Below are positions 5,874-14,671 of a DNA stretch of 64,000 nucleotides, piece by piece. The stretch covers positions 236,176-300,175 of the forward strand of contig JBAZPO010000003.1 in the NCBI GenBank assembly GCA_041648175.1, given 5' to 3'. A model generated the notes under the pieces. That model worked only from the letters and a program-made list of their open reading frames with translations, had not been told where the DNA came from and ran no database searches. Made by a program: the position numbers and the translations under genes. Each line of letters opens with the position of its first letter. The stretch's first letter is position 1. The stretch comes from Desulfobaccales bacterium. GTDB taxonomy: Bacteria > Desulfobacterota > Desulfobaccia > Desulfobaccales > 0-14-0-80-60-11.

Positions 5874-8312
5874 TTAAATATCCAGTTCGTTCAATTCAAG
5901 TACGTTGTTCTGAATAAATTCCCGCCGGGGTTCAACTTTATCGCCCATGAGGACGTTGAATATATAGTCCGCCTCGCCAGCGTCGGCTATATTGACTTTC
6001 AAAAGAGTCCGGGTCTCGGGGTCCATGGTGGTTTCCCAGAGCTGCTCGGGATTCATCTCGCCCAGGCCTTTGAAGCGCTGGATCGTTATGCCTTTTTGCC
6101 CTTCCTCCAGGACGAAGGCTAACAACAGATCCAGGTCAACAAAATCCCAGGTCTTGTCCTTACTCTCCAGGTGGTGGGGCGGGGCCTTGAAGTCGGCCAT
6201 GTCCTGGGAGTCCAGGCGCACCAGGGCTTGAAAGTCGCTGCTCCCCAATAGCTCCCAGTCAAGGCGGATTTCCACAGCGTCGCGCCCGTGGGTCGTCACG
6301 AGCAGCGCCCAGCAGGTGTGCTCCTCATCGAATTCCAGGCGTGCCGTTAACTTTTTCGTGGCGTTCAGGGCCTGCAGCACTGCTTGCAGCCCTTCTTCCT
6401 GGCGCAGGCTCTCTTTGGAGACCACACCATGGTCCAGGAGCAGGCGCACCACTTTTTTGGCCAGACCGCGTTTTTCGAAACGGTTCAAGTATTCCTGAAA
6501 GGCAATAACCTTTTCCAAGGCCTGGGACAGGGGGGCCCCTTCCAGGGTGCGCTGGGGGCCCAGGCGCAGGCGCTTCTTTTCGATGCCCCGCTGGAGCAGG
6601 TAGGTTTTGAACTCGCTGTCATCTTTGAGATAGGTTTTTTCATTGCCCCGGGTCAGGCGGTACAGGGGGGGCTGGGCGATGTAGAGGTAGCCACCCTCCA
6701 CCAGGGGGGCCATCTGCCGGTAGAAAAAGGTGAGGAGGAGCGTGCGGATGTGAGCCCCGTCCACGTCAGCGTCCGTCATGATGATGACCTTATGGTAGCG
6801 CAGGTCATCCATGTTGACGACTTCCTGGGAGAGGTCGGAGCCCAGGGAAGAGATCAGGGTGCGAACCTCCGTGTTCTCCAGCATTTTCTCGAAGCGGGCC
6901 TTCTCGACGTTGATGATCTTGCCCTTCAAGGGCAGGATGGCCTGGAAGCGCCGGTCCCGGGCCTGTTTGGCGGAGCCGCCGGCGGAGTCGCCCTCCACCA
7001 GGTAAATCTCCCGGCGGGACGGGTCCCGTTCCTGGCAGTCGGCCAGCTTGCCCGGCAGGGTCATGTCTCCCAAAGCGCCTTTCTTGCGCACCAGGTCCCG
7101 GGCGCGGCGGGCCGCTTCCCGGGCCCGGGCAGCCTCCAGGAGCTTGGTAAGGATTTGCCTGGCCAGCGCAGGATTTTCCCCCATGAACGTCAACAGGTGC
7201 TCGTAGAGCATATTTTCCACCAGGCCTTTGACTTCGCTGTTGCCCAGCTTGGTCTTGGTCTGGCCCTCGAACTGGGGGTGGGGTAGCTTGACGCTGATCA
7301 CCGCGATGAGCCCCTCCCGGATGTCCTCACCCTGGAGGTGGCCGTTCTTGAGATTCTTGGGCAGGTCGCTTGCGCCCATGTACTGATTGATGGCCCGGGT
7401 GAGCCCGGCTTTGAAGCCAGAAAGGTGCGAGCCGCCTTCCCGGGTGTTGATGTTGTTGGCAAAGGAGAAGATCTGCTCGTTGTACGTGTCGTTGTATTGG
7501 CAGGCGATCTCCATCTGGATGCCGCCCTTGGACCCGGTCAAATAAATCGGGTCCGGATGGATGGGGGTCTTGTTGCGGTTGAGATACTGGACGAAGGAGA
7601 CGATGCCGCCTTCGTAGTGAAATTCGTTTTTGCGGCCCGAGAGCTCGTCCAGCAGATTAATGCGCACCCCGCCGTTGAGGAAGGAAAGCTCCCGGAGGCG
7701 CTGGGCTAAGATCTCGTAATTGAAATTGGTCTCGGTAAAAATTTGGGAATCAGGGAGGAAGGTCACCTTGGTGCCCCGGCGCTTGGTCTTGCCGGTGACG
7801 GTGAGCGGCGTGGCGGTTTTGCCCCGTTCGTAGCGCTGGTGATAAACCTGGCCGTCCCGGCGGATCTCGACCTCAAGGTATTCGGAGAGGGCGTTGACCA
7901 CCGAAACCCCGACGCCGTGGAGGCCTCCGGAGACTTTGTAGGCGCCGGAATCGAATTTGCCGCCGGCGTGCAGGCGGGTCATAACCACTTCCACGGCAGG
8001 CAGATTTTCGCCTTCGTGTAAGTCCACGGGAATGCCCCGGCCGTTGTCTTCTACGGTGACGCTGTTGTCCGAATGGACGATGACCTTGATTTCGTCGCAA
8101 TGCCCGCCCATGGCCTCGTCGATGGAGTTGTCCACCACCTCGTAGACCAGGTGGTGGAGGCCTTCAGGACCGGTATTGCCGATATACATGGACGGCCGTT
8201 CCCGTACGGGGTCCAGGCCCTTGAGGACCTGAATCTTTCCGGCGCCGTATTCCGAGTCGGGTGTGAGATTACTCTCAGCGTTACCTTCATACTCGTCTTC
8301 AGGACCAGCCAA
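5874..8312 (-). CDS. gyrB: DNA gyrase subunit B
   Basis: About 812 residues, close to the E. coli length, so the long Gram-negative TOPRIM insertion is present. GHKL ATPase motifs: EVVDNSIDEA, DNGRGIP and GGLHGVGVSVVNALS. TOPRIM motifs: EGDSAGGSAKQ and DADVDGAHIRTLLL. The C-terminal signature QRFKGLGEMNPEQLW is intact. It forms A2B2 gyrase with GyrA and introduces negative supercoils. The open frame reaches 8336, but a TTG at 8312 has AAAAGGAG 7 nt before it, so I choose that start. It lies just downstream of the CGGC gene and is separated from dnaN by three unrelated small genes; recF and dnaA are not here. Confidence 0.97.
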   Translation of the reverse strand: MAGPEDEYEGNAESNLTPDSEYGAGKIQVLKGLDPVRERPSMYIGNTGPEGLHHLVYEVVDNSIDEAMGGHCDEIKVIVHSDNSVTVEDNGRGIPVDLHEGENLPAVEVVMTRLHAGGKFDSGAYKVSGGLHGVGVSVVNALSEYLEVEIRRDGQVYHQRYERGKTATPLTVTGKTKRRGTKVTFLPDSQIFTETNFNYEILAQRLRELSFLNGGVRINLLDELSGRKNEFHYEGGIVSFVQYLNRNKTPIHPDPIYLTGSKGGIQMEIACQYNDTYNEQIFSFANNINTREGGSHLSGFKAGLTRAINQYMGASDLPKNLKNGHLQGEDIREGLIAVISVKLPHPQFEGQTKTKLGNSEVKGLVENMLYEHLLTFMGENPALARQILTKLLEAARAREAARRARDLVRKKGALGDMTLPGKLADCQERDPSRREIYLVEGDSAGGSAKQARDRRFQAILPLKGKIINVEKARFEKMLENTEVRTLISSLGSDLSQEVVNMDDLRYHKVIIMTDADVDGAHIRTLLLTFFYRQMAPLVEGGYLYIAQPPLYRLTRGNEKTYLKDDSEFKTYLLQRGIEKKRLRLGPQRTLEGAPLSQALEKVIAFQEYLNRFEKRGLAKKVVRLLLDHGVVSKESLRQEEGLQAVLQALNATKKLTARLEFDEEHTCWALLVTTHGRDAVEIRLDWELLGSSDFQALVRLDSQDMADFKAPPHHLESKDKTWDFVDLDLLLAFVLEEGQKGITIQRFKGLGEMNPEQLWETTMDPETRTLLKVNIADAGEADYIFNVLMGDKVEPRREFIQNNVLELNELDI

Positions 8313-8339
8313 ATCGTTACTCCTTTTCTGGGTCAAGAA

Positions 8340-8795
8340 TCACTTCCCGGGGATTTTCAGGGTGCCGCGAATCAGATCGTTCATGGTTTGGGGGGGCGTT
8401 AAGGTTTGGCAGAGCAATTCTTTGACGCCCTGGACAAAATGGTCGCGATCCGCCGGCCGATGGGTCCCCATCACTATATTTATATCAGGAAATTCACGTT
8501 TTATCAATGTCGTATAAGGTTTGATAAAGGGGCATAACGCCACCATACAGAATGACAGGTGCAGCGCATCTATATGGAACTCGGTCAAGGCTCGGACTCT
8601 TTTCAGGATTTTCTCGGGTGCGGCAAGTGTTGGACAACCGGCGCAATTAATGATGCCGATGAGATCCAACGGTTTATCTTTAGGGTAGGACTCGAAGAAA
8701 CCTCGGCGTTTCCGCATATCACCCAGACATACTACGGAAGCACAGTTAGTATCTTGGGTACAATTAGAACAGGTAAGAATGCCGATGCGGGCCAT
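8340..8795 (-). CDS. CGGC-domain putative metal-binding protein
   Basis: 151 residues with many cysteines: C9, C12, C18 and C23 at the N-terminus, then INCAGCPT (the CGGC-like motif) and HLSFCMVALCPF. These match the CGGC domain family (PF08821), thought to bind metal; its function is not established. It ends only a few bases before gyrB and may be co-transcribed with it. Similar small Cys-rich genes follow upstream. Confidence 0.75.
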   Translation of the reverse strand: MARIGILTCSNCTQDTNCASVVCLGDMRKRRGFFESYPKDKPLDLIGIINCAGCPTLAAPEKILKRVRALTEFHIDALHLSFCMVALCPFIKPYTTLIKREFPDINIVMGTHRPADRDHFVQGVKELLCQTLTPPQTMNDLIRGTLKIPGK

Positions 8796-8863
8796 AAGAA
8801 CAGTTTCCAGTTTTTGGTTTCAGTCTATAGATTGTATTGTTACGCTACTATTGGAATAACAAA

Positions 8864-9298
8864 CTACTTTTTGATACGCGGCACAACTTTAATTTCGAAC
8901 CGCACTTCACCGTAACCGCCGCATTCGACGCCCACATCCAGGCATCGGACCTGATGCATGAAATGAAACTGGTTGGGGTCCAGGCCTTCGCTCAAGCGCT
9001 CGTTGATCAGGGCCACTGGCACCACCATTTGGGAAATGAGGTAAACGCAGAGTCGTGGAGGGCAAAATTTGGTGATGAAATTGCCATCTACATCCAGAAT
9101 AAATTTATCGCCTTGCTTGTAGCCGGAGTTGCAGTGGCGGGCCTGGACCACTTCGGCGGCGATGGAATAGCGGGCCGCGGCCCGGCCCAGCCGTTCCATC
9201 TGCCGTATCCGGGGGTCGTCGGCCTGGAAATGTTTCAGGTCGGTATCGGTGTAACCGACCAGTTCTCCGAAACGCTTTAGAGCCTTGTTGTCTTCCAA
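8864..9298 (-). CDS. Uncharacterised protein with Cys-rich TIGR04076-like C-terminal part
   Basis: 144 residues from a TTG start with AGGAGG 7 nt upstream. The middle part GYKQGDKFILDVDGNFITKFCPPRLCVY resembles the small family of proteins in which a GDxF strand is followed by CP and a helical segment (TIGR04076-like); this link is tentative. The end, CLDVGVECGGYGEVRFEI, has two further cysteines. No signal peptide. It lies between the CGGC and DUF3795 genes on the same strand, so a shared metal or redox role is possible but unproven. Confidence 0.55.
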   Translation of the reverse strand: MEDNKALKRFGELVGYTDTDLKHFQADDPRIRQMERLGRAAARYSIAAEVVQARHCNSGYKQGDKFILDVDGNFITKFCPPRLCVYLISQMVVPVALINERLSEGLDPNQFHFMHQVRCLDVGVECGGYGEVRFEIKVVPRIKK

Positions 9299-9329
9299 AA
9301 GGTCCTCCTGAGCAAAGCCAGCCGCCGTT

Positions 9330-9346
9330 GGTGCGTGAGACGCACC
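9330..9346 (-). repeat. Palindromic repeat (GGTGCGT type)
   Basis: GGTGCGT-gag-ACGCACC followed by CTAC, abutting the stop codon of the DUF3795 gene. The same hairpin and CTAC tail recur at 49528-49544 and 54867-54883. Confidence 0.8.
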
Positions 9347-9685
9347 CTACTTGGTTTTCAAGGCCTCAAAGGAGGCCTTAGCCTCCGGCGAAACCTCGTG
9401 CAACTTTAGAAGATTTTCACACGGCGATTCACAAAAGGCGCAGTTTTCCAAACCTTTGCCGAGGCAGCATTGCCTGATCTCGCATAGTTGGCAAAACCCG
9501 AGTTTCCTGCCCTCTGCACTCAGGCAACCGTCACAGTTAATTTCTTCCTTCCGCAAACGCAACCCAAACCCTGCAGCATAGAGGGCTGCAGCCTGTTCCC
9601 GGGCTTCGTCATCATTGTTTTGGGTGGCGATAAATGTGGGGCAGTGTGAACATACCAGCCCGCAATAAGCGATCATTTCAGGCAT
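9347..9685 (-). CDS. DUF3795-type cysteine-rich protein
   Basis: 112 residues with 14 or so cysteines in the DUF3795 layout: MIAYCGLVCSHCPTF, CDGCLSAEG, FCQLCEIRQCCLGKGLENCAFC, then CENLLKLHE. Family members are small and predicted to bind zinc or an iron-sulfur cluster; function unknown. Its 3' end touches a palindromic repeat. Confidence 0.8.
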   Translation of the reverse strand: MPEMIAYCGLVCSHCPTFIATQNNDDEAREQAAALYAAGFGLRLRKEEINCDGCLSAEGRKLGFCQLCEIRQCCLGKGLENCAFCESPCENLLKLHEVSPEAKASFEALKTK

Positions 9686-9756
9686 CTTGGGGTTCCTTTC
9701 CTGGTCCTTTATTAAGTAGGCGGGGGCATTACCCGCCAGTCGAAAACCGCCTTTTT

Positions 9757-10941
9757 CTACAAACTCATGGGCATAATGATGCTGAAGTAGTGGGGATCCG
9801 TCTGGTCCACCAGGCGGCAGGGGCGGTCCTTTTCGTTGACTTCAAGGATCACCATATCGCTGGCCATGGCGTTCAAGGGCTCCAGGAAATAGCGGGCGTT
9901 GAAGCCGATCTCCATGGGGAGCTGGTCGGGGTCGCCCTGCTCCATGAGCACGCCCACCACCTCCCGGCCTTCCCCTACCTCCGGGTTGTTGAAGGTGACT
10001 TCCAGGTGATCCGGCCTGATTTTCAGGATGACGCCTTTGAAGCGTTCGGTGGACAGAAGCGCAATGCGCCGGATGGTGTCCAACAGGAGCCGGCGGTTGA
10101 TGGCGAAGCGATAGCCGAAGGACTCCGGGATGATACGGCGATAGTCGGGAAATTTTTTGTCCAGCAAGAGGCGAATGAAGAGGTAGCGGTCGTCGGCCTT
10201 TAACGCCAGGCTCTGCTTGCCCAGTCCCAAGGCGACATGCTCTTCTTCAGCCAGGAAACGGATCACTTCCGCCATGCCTTTCCGGGGGATGAGGATGCCT
10301 TTCTCGATGGCAAACTGCCCGGATTCCGCCAGGGGCCGTTCGATGAGAGTGAGGCGGTGGCCATCGGTAGAGATGAGGCGCAGCCAGTAATCCAGGTCAG
10401 GTTCGGCGCCTTCCTCCAAGGCCGGTTCCACCTCCACCCCGCCTTTGGGAAATCCCACCCGCTCCCAGAAGATGCTGGAGAGATGGTACTGCAGGTCGTC
10501 GGCGCTTACTGAAAAGATGGTCTTTTCGATCATGTCCTTGACCATGTGGCTCTCCACCTTGACCAACTCCTGATCGGTGATCTCAGGGACCGGAGGGAAC
10601 TGGTCCGCGGGCAGGCCGTGAAGCTGGTAGCGGGCGTCACCTTCAGTGATCTTCAGGTTGGAATTTTCCGTGCCGGTAAGGTCCAACATCTCTCCGGGGA
10701 GCTCTTTAATCAGGTTAAAGAAATAGTGGGCCTGGACGGTAAGGGCGCCGTGCTCGATCACTTCCGCGGGATAGAAACCCCGAAAGCTGACCTCCAGATC
10801 AGTGGCGGAAATGACCACCCGATTTTCATCGGTCTGCAGGAGAAAATTAGCCAGGATAGGCATGGTGCCCCGGCGGTCCACCACTCCCAGGGTTCGTCCC
10901 ACTCCCTTCAACAAGGTTTCCCGATCAATCTTCAGGCGCAT
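9757..10941 (-). CDS. dnaN: DNA polymerase III beta subunit (sliding clamp)
   Basis: 394 residues, slightly longer than the usual 366, with the three-fold clamp architecture. It starts MRLKIDRETLLKGVGRTLGVV and ends VDQTDPHYFSIIMPMSL, the typical ...MP(M/V)RL-like terminus. It forms the ring that tethers polymerase III to DNA. TTTAGGAG lies just upstream of the ATG. An AT-rich leader (10942-11060) precedes it and probably holds its promoter. It is not next to dnaA or gyrB, so the ancestral dnaA-dnaN-recF-gyrB order is broken up. I saw no DnaA boxes near it. Confidence 0.96.
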   Translation of the reverse strand: MRLKIDRETLLKGVGRTLGVVDRRGTMPILANFLLQTDENRVVISATDLEVSFRGFYPAEVIEHGALTVQAHYFFNLIKELPGEMLDLTGTENSNLKITEGDARYQLHGLPADQFPPVPEITDQELVKVESHMVKDMIEKTIFSVSADDLQYHLSSIFWERVGFPKGGVEVEPALEEGAEPDLDYWLRLISTDGHRLTLIERPLAESGQFAIEKGILIPRKGMAEVIRFLAEEEHVALGLGKQSLALKADDRYLFIRLLLDKKFPDYRRIIPESFGYRFAINRRLLLDTIRRIALLSTERFKGVILKIRPDHLEVTFNNPEVGEGREVVGVLMEQGDPDQLPMEIGFNARYFLEPLNAMASDMVILEVNEKDRPCRLVDQTDPHYFSIIMPMSL

Positions 10942-11172
10942 ATAGCTTTTCTCCTAAAAGATAGAAAAATTAACAACCGTAATAAGGCACCAACTTATGT
11001 TCATAATTAAGGTAATGCTTTAAATTTATTAATAATCTTATAAACAAAGAACCTTTCCTAACTTGGACTCCTGGCCGGGTTATGCGCGCTTTGAACCGGG
11101 ATGACCCGGAGCTCTGTCGACAAGTAAATTTGTTAAGTTAGGTCGGCTATAAGGTTATGTCAACAAAGGCCC

Positions 11173-11219
11173 AGTTTTTTTCTGGTTCCCAAGTTCAACT
11201 TGGGAACCAGAAAAAAACT
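11173..11219. terminator. Long perfect palindrome, bidirectional terminator at the ilvD stop codon
   Basis: Two 23-bp arms (11173-11195 and 11197-11219) pair perfectly around a single C; the core CTGGTTCCCAAGTT is flanked by seven T on one side and seven A on the other. It works as an intrinsic terminator for ilvD on the minus strand and could end plus-strand transcription too. The right arm runs into the ilvD stop codon. Confidence 0.85.
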
Positions 11220-12877
11220 CATTTACACACCGCGCCCTGACTGCCGGAGCTTACCAGGCGGCTGTAGCGGGAAAGGTAACCGTGCTTGATCTTGGGTTCC
11301 GGGGGCTGCCAATTTTCCCGGCGGCGGGCCAGTTCGGCGTCGTCCACCAACAGGGTCAGGGTCTTCCCGGGGATATCGATCTTGATCCTATCGCCTTCTT
11401 TGACCAGGGCGATGGGGCCGCCCTCCGCGGCTTCGGGCGAGATATGGCCGATGGCCGCGCCCCGGGTGCCGCCGCTGAAACGGCCGTCGGTTAAGAGCGC
11501 CACTTCTTTATCCAGGCCCATACCGGCGATGGACGAAGTGGGGGTGAGCATCTCCCGCATACCGGGGCCGCCTTTGGGACCCTCATAGCGGATAACCACG
11601 ATGTCTCCGGGTTTGATCTTGCCATCCAGGATAGCCCGGGTGGCCTCTTCTTCGGCCTCAAAGACCCGGGCGCTGCCTTCGTTCACCAACATCTTTTCAT
11701 CCACCGCAGACTGTTTCACCACTCCGCCATCCGGGGCCAGATTACCTGTTAGGATGGCGATGCCGCCCTGGGCGTGGTAGGGCTTGCCCAAAGGCCGGAT
11801 GACTTCAGGGTCGAGCACCGTGACCGCCGCCAGATTTTCGGCGACCGTCCGGCCAGTCACGGTTAAGGGCGCGCCGGAGGCCAGGCTACCGTCCATGAGG
11901 ACCTTCATCACCGCCGGAACCCCGCCGGCCCGGTCCAGATCCTCCAGGTGGTGGTTGCCACCGGGGCTCATAGAGCAGAGGTGCGGGGTGCGGCTGGAGA
12001 TTTTGTTGAATAGGTCCAGAGACAGGTCGATGCCGGCCTCCCGGGCGATGGCCGGGACGTGGAGCACGGTGTTGGTGGAGCAGCCCAGAGCCATGTCCAC
12101 TGCCATAGCGTTAATAAAGGCCTCCTGGGTGGCGATGTCCCGTGGCAAGAGCTGCCGGTTGACCATGTCCATGATCTTCATGCCGGCTTCTTTGGCCAGG
12201 CGAATGCGGGCCGCATGCACTGCGGGGATGGTGCCGTTGCCGGGCAGGGCCAGCCCCAAGGCCTCGCTTAGACAGTTCATGGAGTTGGCGGTGAACATGC
12301 CGGCACAGGAGCCGCAGCCAGGGCAGGCGCACTCGGCGAGTTCCTTGAGGTCGTCTTCACAGATCTTACCGGCTTTGACCGCGCCGACGCCCTCAAAGAC
12401 CGTGATCAGGTCTACCGCCTGACCCTTAAAGCGTCCGGCCAGCATGGGCCCGCCGGAAATCAGGATGGCAGGGATATTGAGCCTAAGGGCCGCCATGAGC
12501 ATGCCGGGGATGATCTTGTCGCAGTTGGCCACCAGGATGAGGCCATCCACCGGGTGGGCTGTGGCCATGATCTCGATGGAATCGGCGATGATCTCCCGGG
12601 AGGGCAGGGAATATTTCATGCCGGCGTGGTGCATGGCCAGGCCGTCGCAGACGCCGATGACCCCGAACTCCAGGGGGGTGCCGCCATTCAGACGCACCCC
12701 GGCCTTGGCCGCCTGGGTAATCTTGTCCAGGTGAATGTGTCCGGGGATGAACTCGTTATAGGAATTGGCAACGCCGATAATGGGCTGATCAATTTCCCGG
12801 TCGGTTAACCCCATGGCCTTGAGGAGGGACCGGTGGGGGTATTTTTCCAGCCCCTGTTTCATCAAATTACTGCGCAT
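11219..12877 (-). CDS. ilvD: Dihydroxy-acid dehydratase
   Basis: 552 residues, full length. It dehydrates 2,3-dihydroxy-3-methylbutanoate and its ethyl homologue in valine and isoleucine synthesis, using an iron-sulfur cluster and Mg2+. Signatures: VANCDKIIPGMLMAA (first cluster Cys), CACPGCGSCAGMFTANSMNC (second and third) and near the end TDGRFSGGTRG. The start follows an AAGGAG site. It sits directly downstream of rng on the same strand with a 12-bp gap, an unusual partner; no other ilv gene is in view. The stop codon lies in a long palindrome. Confidence 0.97.
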   Translation of the reverse strand: MRSNLMKQGLEKYPHRSLLKAMGLTDREIDQPIIGVANSYNEFIPGHIHLDKITQAAKAGVRLNGGTPLEFGVIGVCDGLAMHHAGMKYSLPSREIIADSIEIMATAHPVDGLILVANCDKIIPGMLMAALRLNIPAILISGGPMLAGRFKGQAVDLITVFEGVGAVKAGKICEDDLKELAECACPGCGSCAGMFTANSMNCLSEALGLALPGNGTIPAVHAARIRLAKEAGMKIMDMVNRQLLPRDIATQEAFINAMAVDMALGCSTNTVLHVPAIAREAGIDLSLDLFNKISSRTPHLCSMSPGGNHHLEDLDRAGGVPAVMKVLMDGSLASGAPLTVTGRTVAENLAAVTVLDPEVIRPLGKPYHAQGGIAILTGNLAPDGGVVKQSAVDEKMLVNEGSARVFEAEEEATRAILDGKIKPGDIVVIRYEGPKGGPGMREMLTPTSSIAGMGLDKEVALLTDGRFSGGTRGAAIGHISPEAAEGGPIALVKEGDRIKIDIPGKTLTLLVDDAELARRRENWQPPEPKIKHGYLSRYSRLVSSGSQGAVCK

Positions 12878-12889
12878 GCACCTGCTCCT

Positions 12890-14671
12890 TTAAGATGACT
12901 CGGTCTCGTGAGGCTCGGGGTGGGGCACCAGGGTCTCTTGAGGCTGAGGCTCCTGAGGCGCCGGGGTCTCAGTGGTCTCGGCGGTTCCCAGCGCAGCCTG
13001 AGCAGTCTCCGGGGCTTCAGCCGCGGCCTTTTTGGAGGCCGCGGACCGGCGAGGGCCACGCCGCCGGGATGAAGAAGTCCTTCGGGCTCTAGCTGCGGGA
13101 GCCGCCTTGGCCTCGTCAACCGGTTTGGTTTCAGGAGCCGCTTTGGCTGCGGCCACCGGCTTGCTCTCAGGAACCGGTTTGGCCTCGGGCGCTTCACGCT
13201 TGAGGTATTCCAACTGGATATCTTCGGGCCCCAGGCCTACTTTCGGGGTGAGCGTAATCTTGAGATTGAAATGCTCTTCTAAGTCGAGGATTTCTTTACG
13301 TTTGTTATTCAGGAGAAAAGTACCCACTTCCAGGGGCACCGCCCCCCGGACCTCCTGGATGGGGTTTTGGGCCACCTGGGTGGAGATTTGCCGCAGGAGG
13401 CTTAAGCCCAGAGTATCCACCCGCTTAATATGGCCCTGGCCATGGCAGGTGGGACACTCGAGGTAGGCGCTGACCTCGGCGGTGGGCCGCAGGCGCTGGC
13501 GGGAGAGTTCCAGCAGACCAAACTTGGACAGGTGCCCCACGGTGACCCGGGCCTTGTCTTTTTTTAGGCTTTGCTTCAGGGCCTGCTCCACTTCTTTCTG
13601 ATGCTTCTTATCCTTCAAATCAATGAAATCAATAACTACCAGGCCCCCCAGGTCCCGGAGGCGGAGCTGCCGGGCCACTTCATCGGCGGCCTCCAGGTTG
13701 GTCTTCAAGGCCGTATCTTCCAGTTCCTTGCCGCTGGTGCAGCGCCCGGAGTTGACATCGATGGAGACCAGGGCCTCGGTGGGATTGATAACGATGGAGC
13801 CGCCGGATTTCAAGGGCACGCGCTCCGAGTAGATGCGGTCGATCTGGTCTTCCAACTGGTACCGGGTAAAAATGGGGATATTGTCTTTGTAGAGTTTCAG
13901 GGCGTGCACGTGCCGGGGAGCCATCTCCATGATGAAGGTCCGCAGCGTCTGATAGACATCTTTGTTGTCCACCATGATGGTGGTGATATCCGGGGAAAAA
14001 TAATCCCTGACGGTCCGGGTGATGAGGTCCAGGTCCCGGTGCAGCAGGCAGGGGGCAGCCTGGGTGGCCGCCGTCTGGTTGAGGGTCTCCCAGAGCTTCA
14101 GGAGATATTTCAAATCCTTGGCCAGGTCCAGGTTTTTGCTGGTTTCGCCGGCCGTGCGGATGATCAGGCCCATCTCCGGGGGCAGCCCCAATTTGTGGGC
14201 TAATTCTTTGAGGCGCTGGCGCTCCTCTTCTTTTTCGATCTTGCGGGAAACCCCCAGGTGGCTCTGATTCGGCAAGAGCACCAGGCGGCGCCCAGGAAGG
14301 GAGATGTAGGTGCTGAGGTAGGCGCCCTTGGTGGCGGACTCCTCTTTGTAGACCTGGACGATGAGCTCCTGGCCTTTGCGCAGCACCCGCTGAATCTTGG
14401 TTTTGGCTTTACTCTGGGGTTTTTCCTGGTAGCAGTCGGGGTGTACTTCGGACAGGGGCAAAAAACCGTGGCGCTCCCCTCCGTAGTTGACAAACGCGGC
14501 CTGGAGGCTGGGTTCGATATTAGCCACCACGCCCTTATAAATGTTGGCTTTGGTAGGTTCCCGGGAAGAAGACTCCAGGGCCAGCTCTTCCATTTGGCCT
14601 TCTTCGACGATGGCGACTCGGAACACCTCCGGGTCAGCGGCGTTGACAAACATCTTGCGAGGTGGGCTCAT
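12890..14671 (-). CDS. rng: Ribonuclease E/G
   Basis: About 593 residues from the ATG at 14671, which overlaps the stop of the gene before it (ATGA) and has AGGGGG upstream; an earlier ATG at 14689 is less likely. An S1 domain (about 35-130: NIYKGVVANIEPSLQAAFVNYG) is followed by the RNase H/DNase-I-like core. Metal-binding Asp residues lie in EALVSIDVNSGR and GGLVVIDFIDLK, and the Zn-link is CPTCHG. It cuts AU-rich single-stranded RNA and matures 5S/16S rRNA. The last 110 residues are an Ala/Pro/Glu/Lys/Arg-rich disordered tail with repeated ETKP/ESKP units, which could bind partners or RNA. Confidence 0.95.
   Translation of the reverse strand: MSPPRKMFVNAADPEVFRVAIVEEGQMEELALESSSREPTKANIYKGVVANIEPSLQAAFVNYGGERHGFLPLSEVHPDCYQEKPQSKAKTKIQRVLRKGQELIVQVYKEESATKGAYLSTYISLPGRRLVLLPNQSHLGVSRKIEKEEERQRLKELAHKLGLPPEMGLIIRTAGETSKNLDLAKDLKYLLKLWETLNQTAATQAAPCLLHRDLDLITRTVRDYFSPDITTIMVDNKDVYQTLRTFIMEMAPRHVHALKLYKDNIPIFTRYQLEDQIDRIYSERVPLKSGGSIVINPTEALVSIDVNSGRCTSGKELEDTALKTNLEAADEVARQLRLRDLGGLVVIDFIDLKDKKHQKEVEQALKQSLKKDKARVTVGHLSKFGLLELSRQRLRPTAEVSAYLECPTCHGQGHIKRVDTLGLSLLRQISTQVAQNPIQEVRGAVPLEVGTFLLNNKRKEILDLEEHFNLKITLTPKVGLGPEDIQLEYLKREAPEAKPVPESKPVAAAKAAPETKPVDEAKAAPAARARRTSSSRRRGPRRSAASKKAAAEAPETAQAALGTAETTETPAPQEPQPQETLVPHPEPHETESS

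Noticed and set aside
6384..7286. 300-codon open frame antisense to gyrB
   Set aside because: A codon-bias shadow; the gyrB frame is full length and conserved throughout.
10942..11170. Possible replication origin next to dnaN
   Set aside because: AT-rich, but I find no DnaA boxes (TTATCCACA-like) and dnaA is absent.
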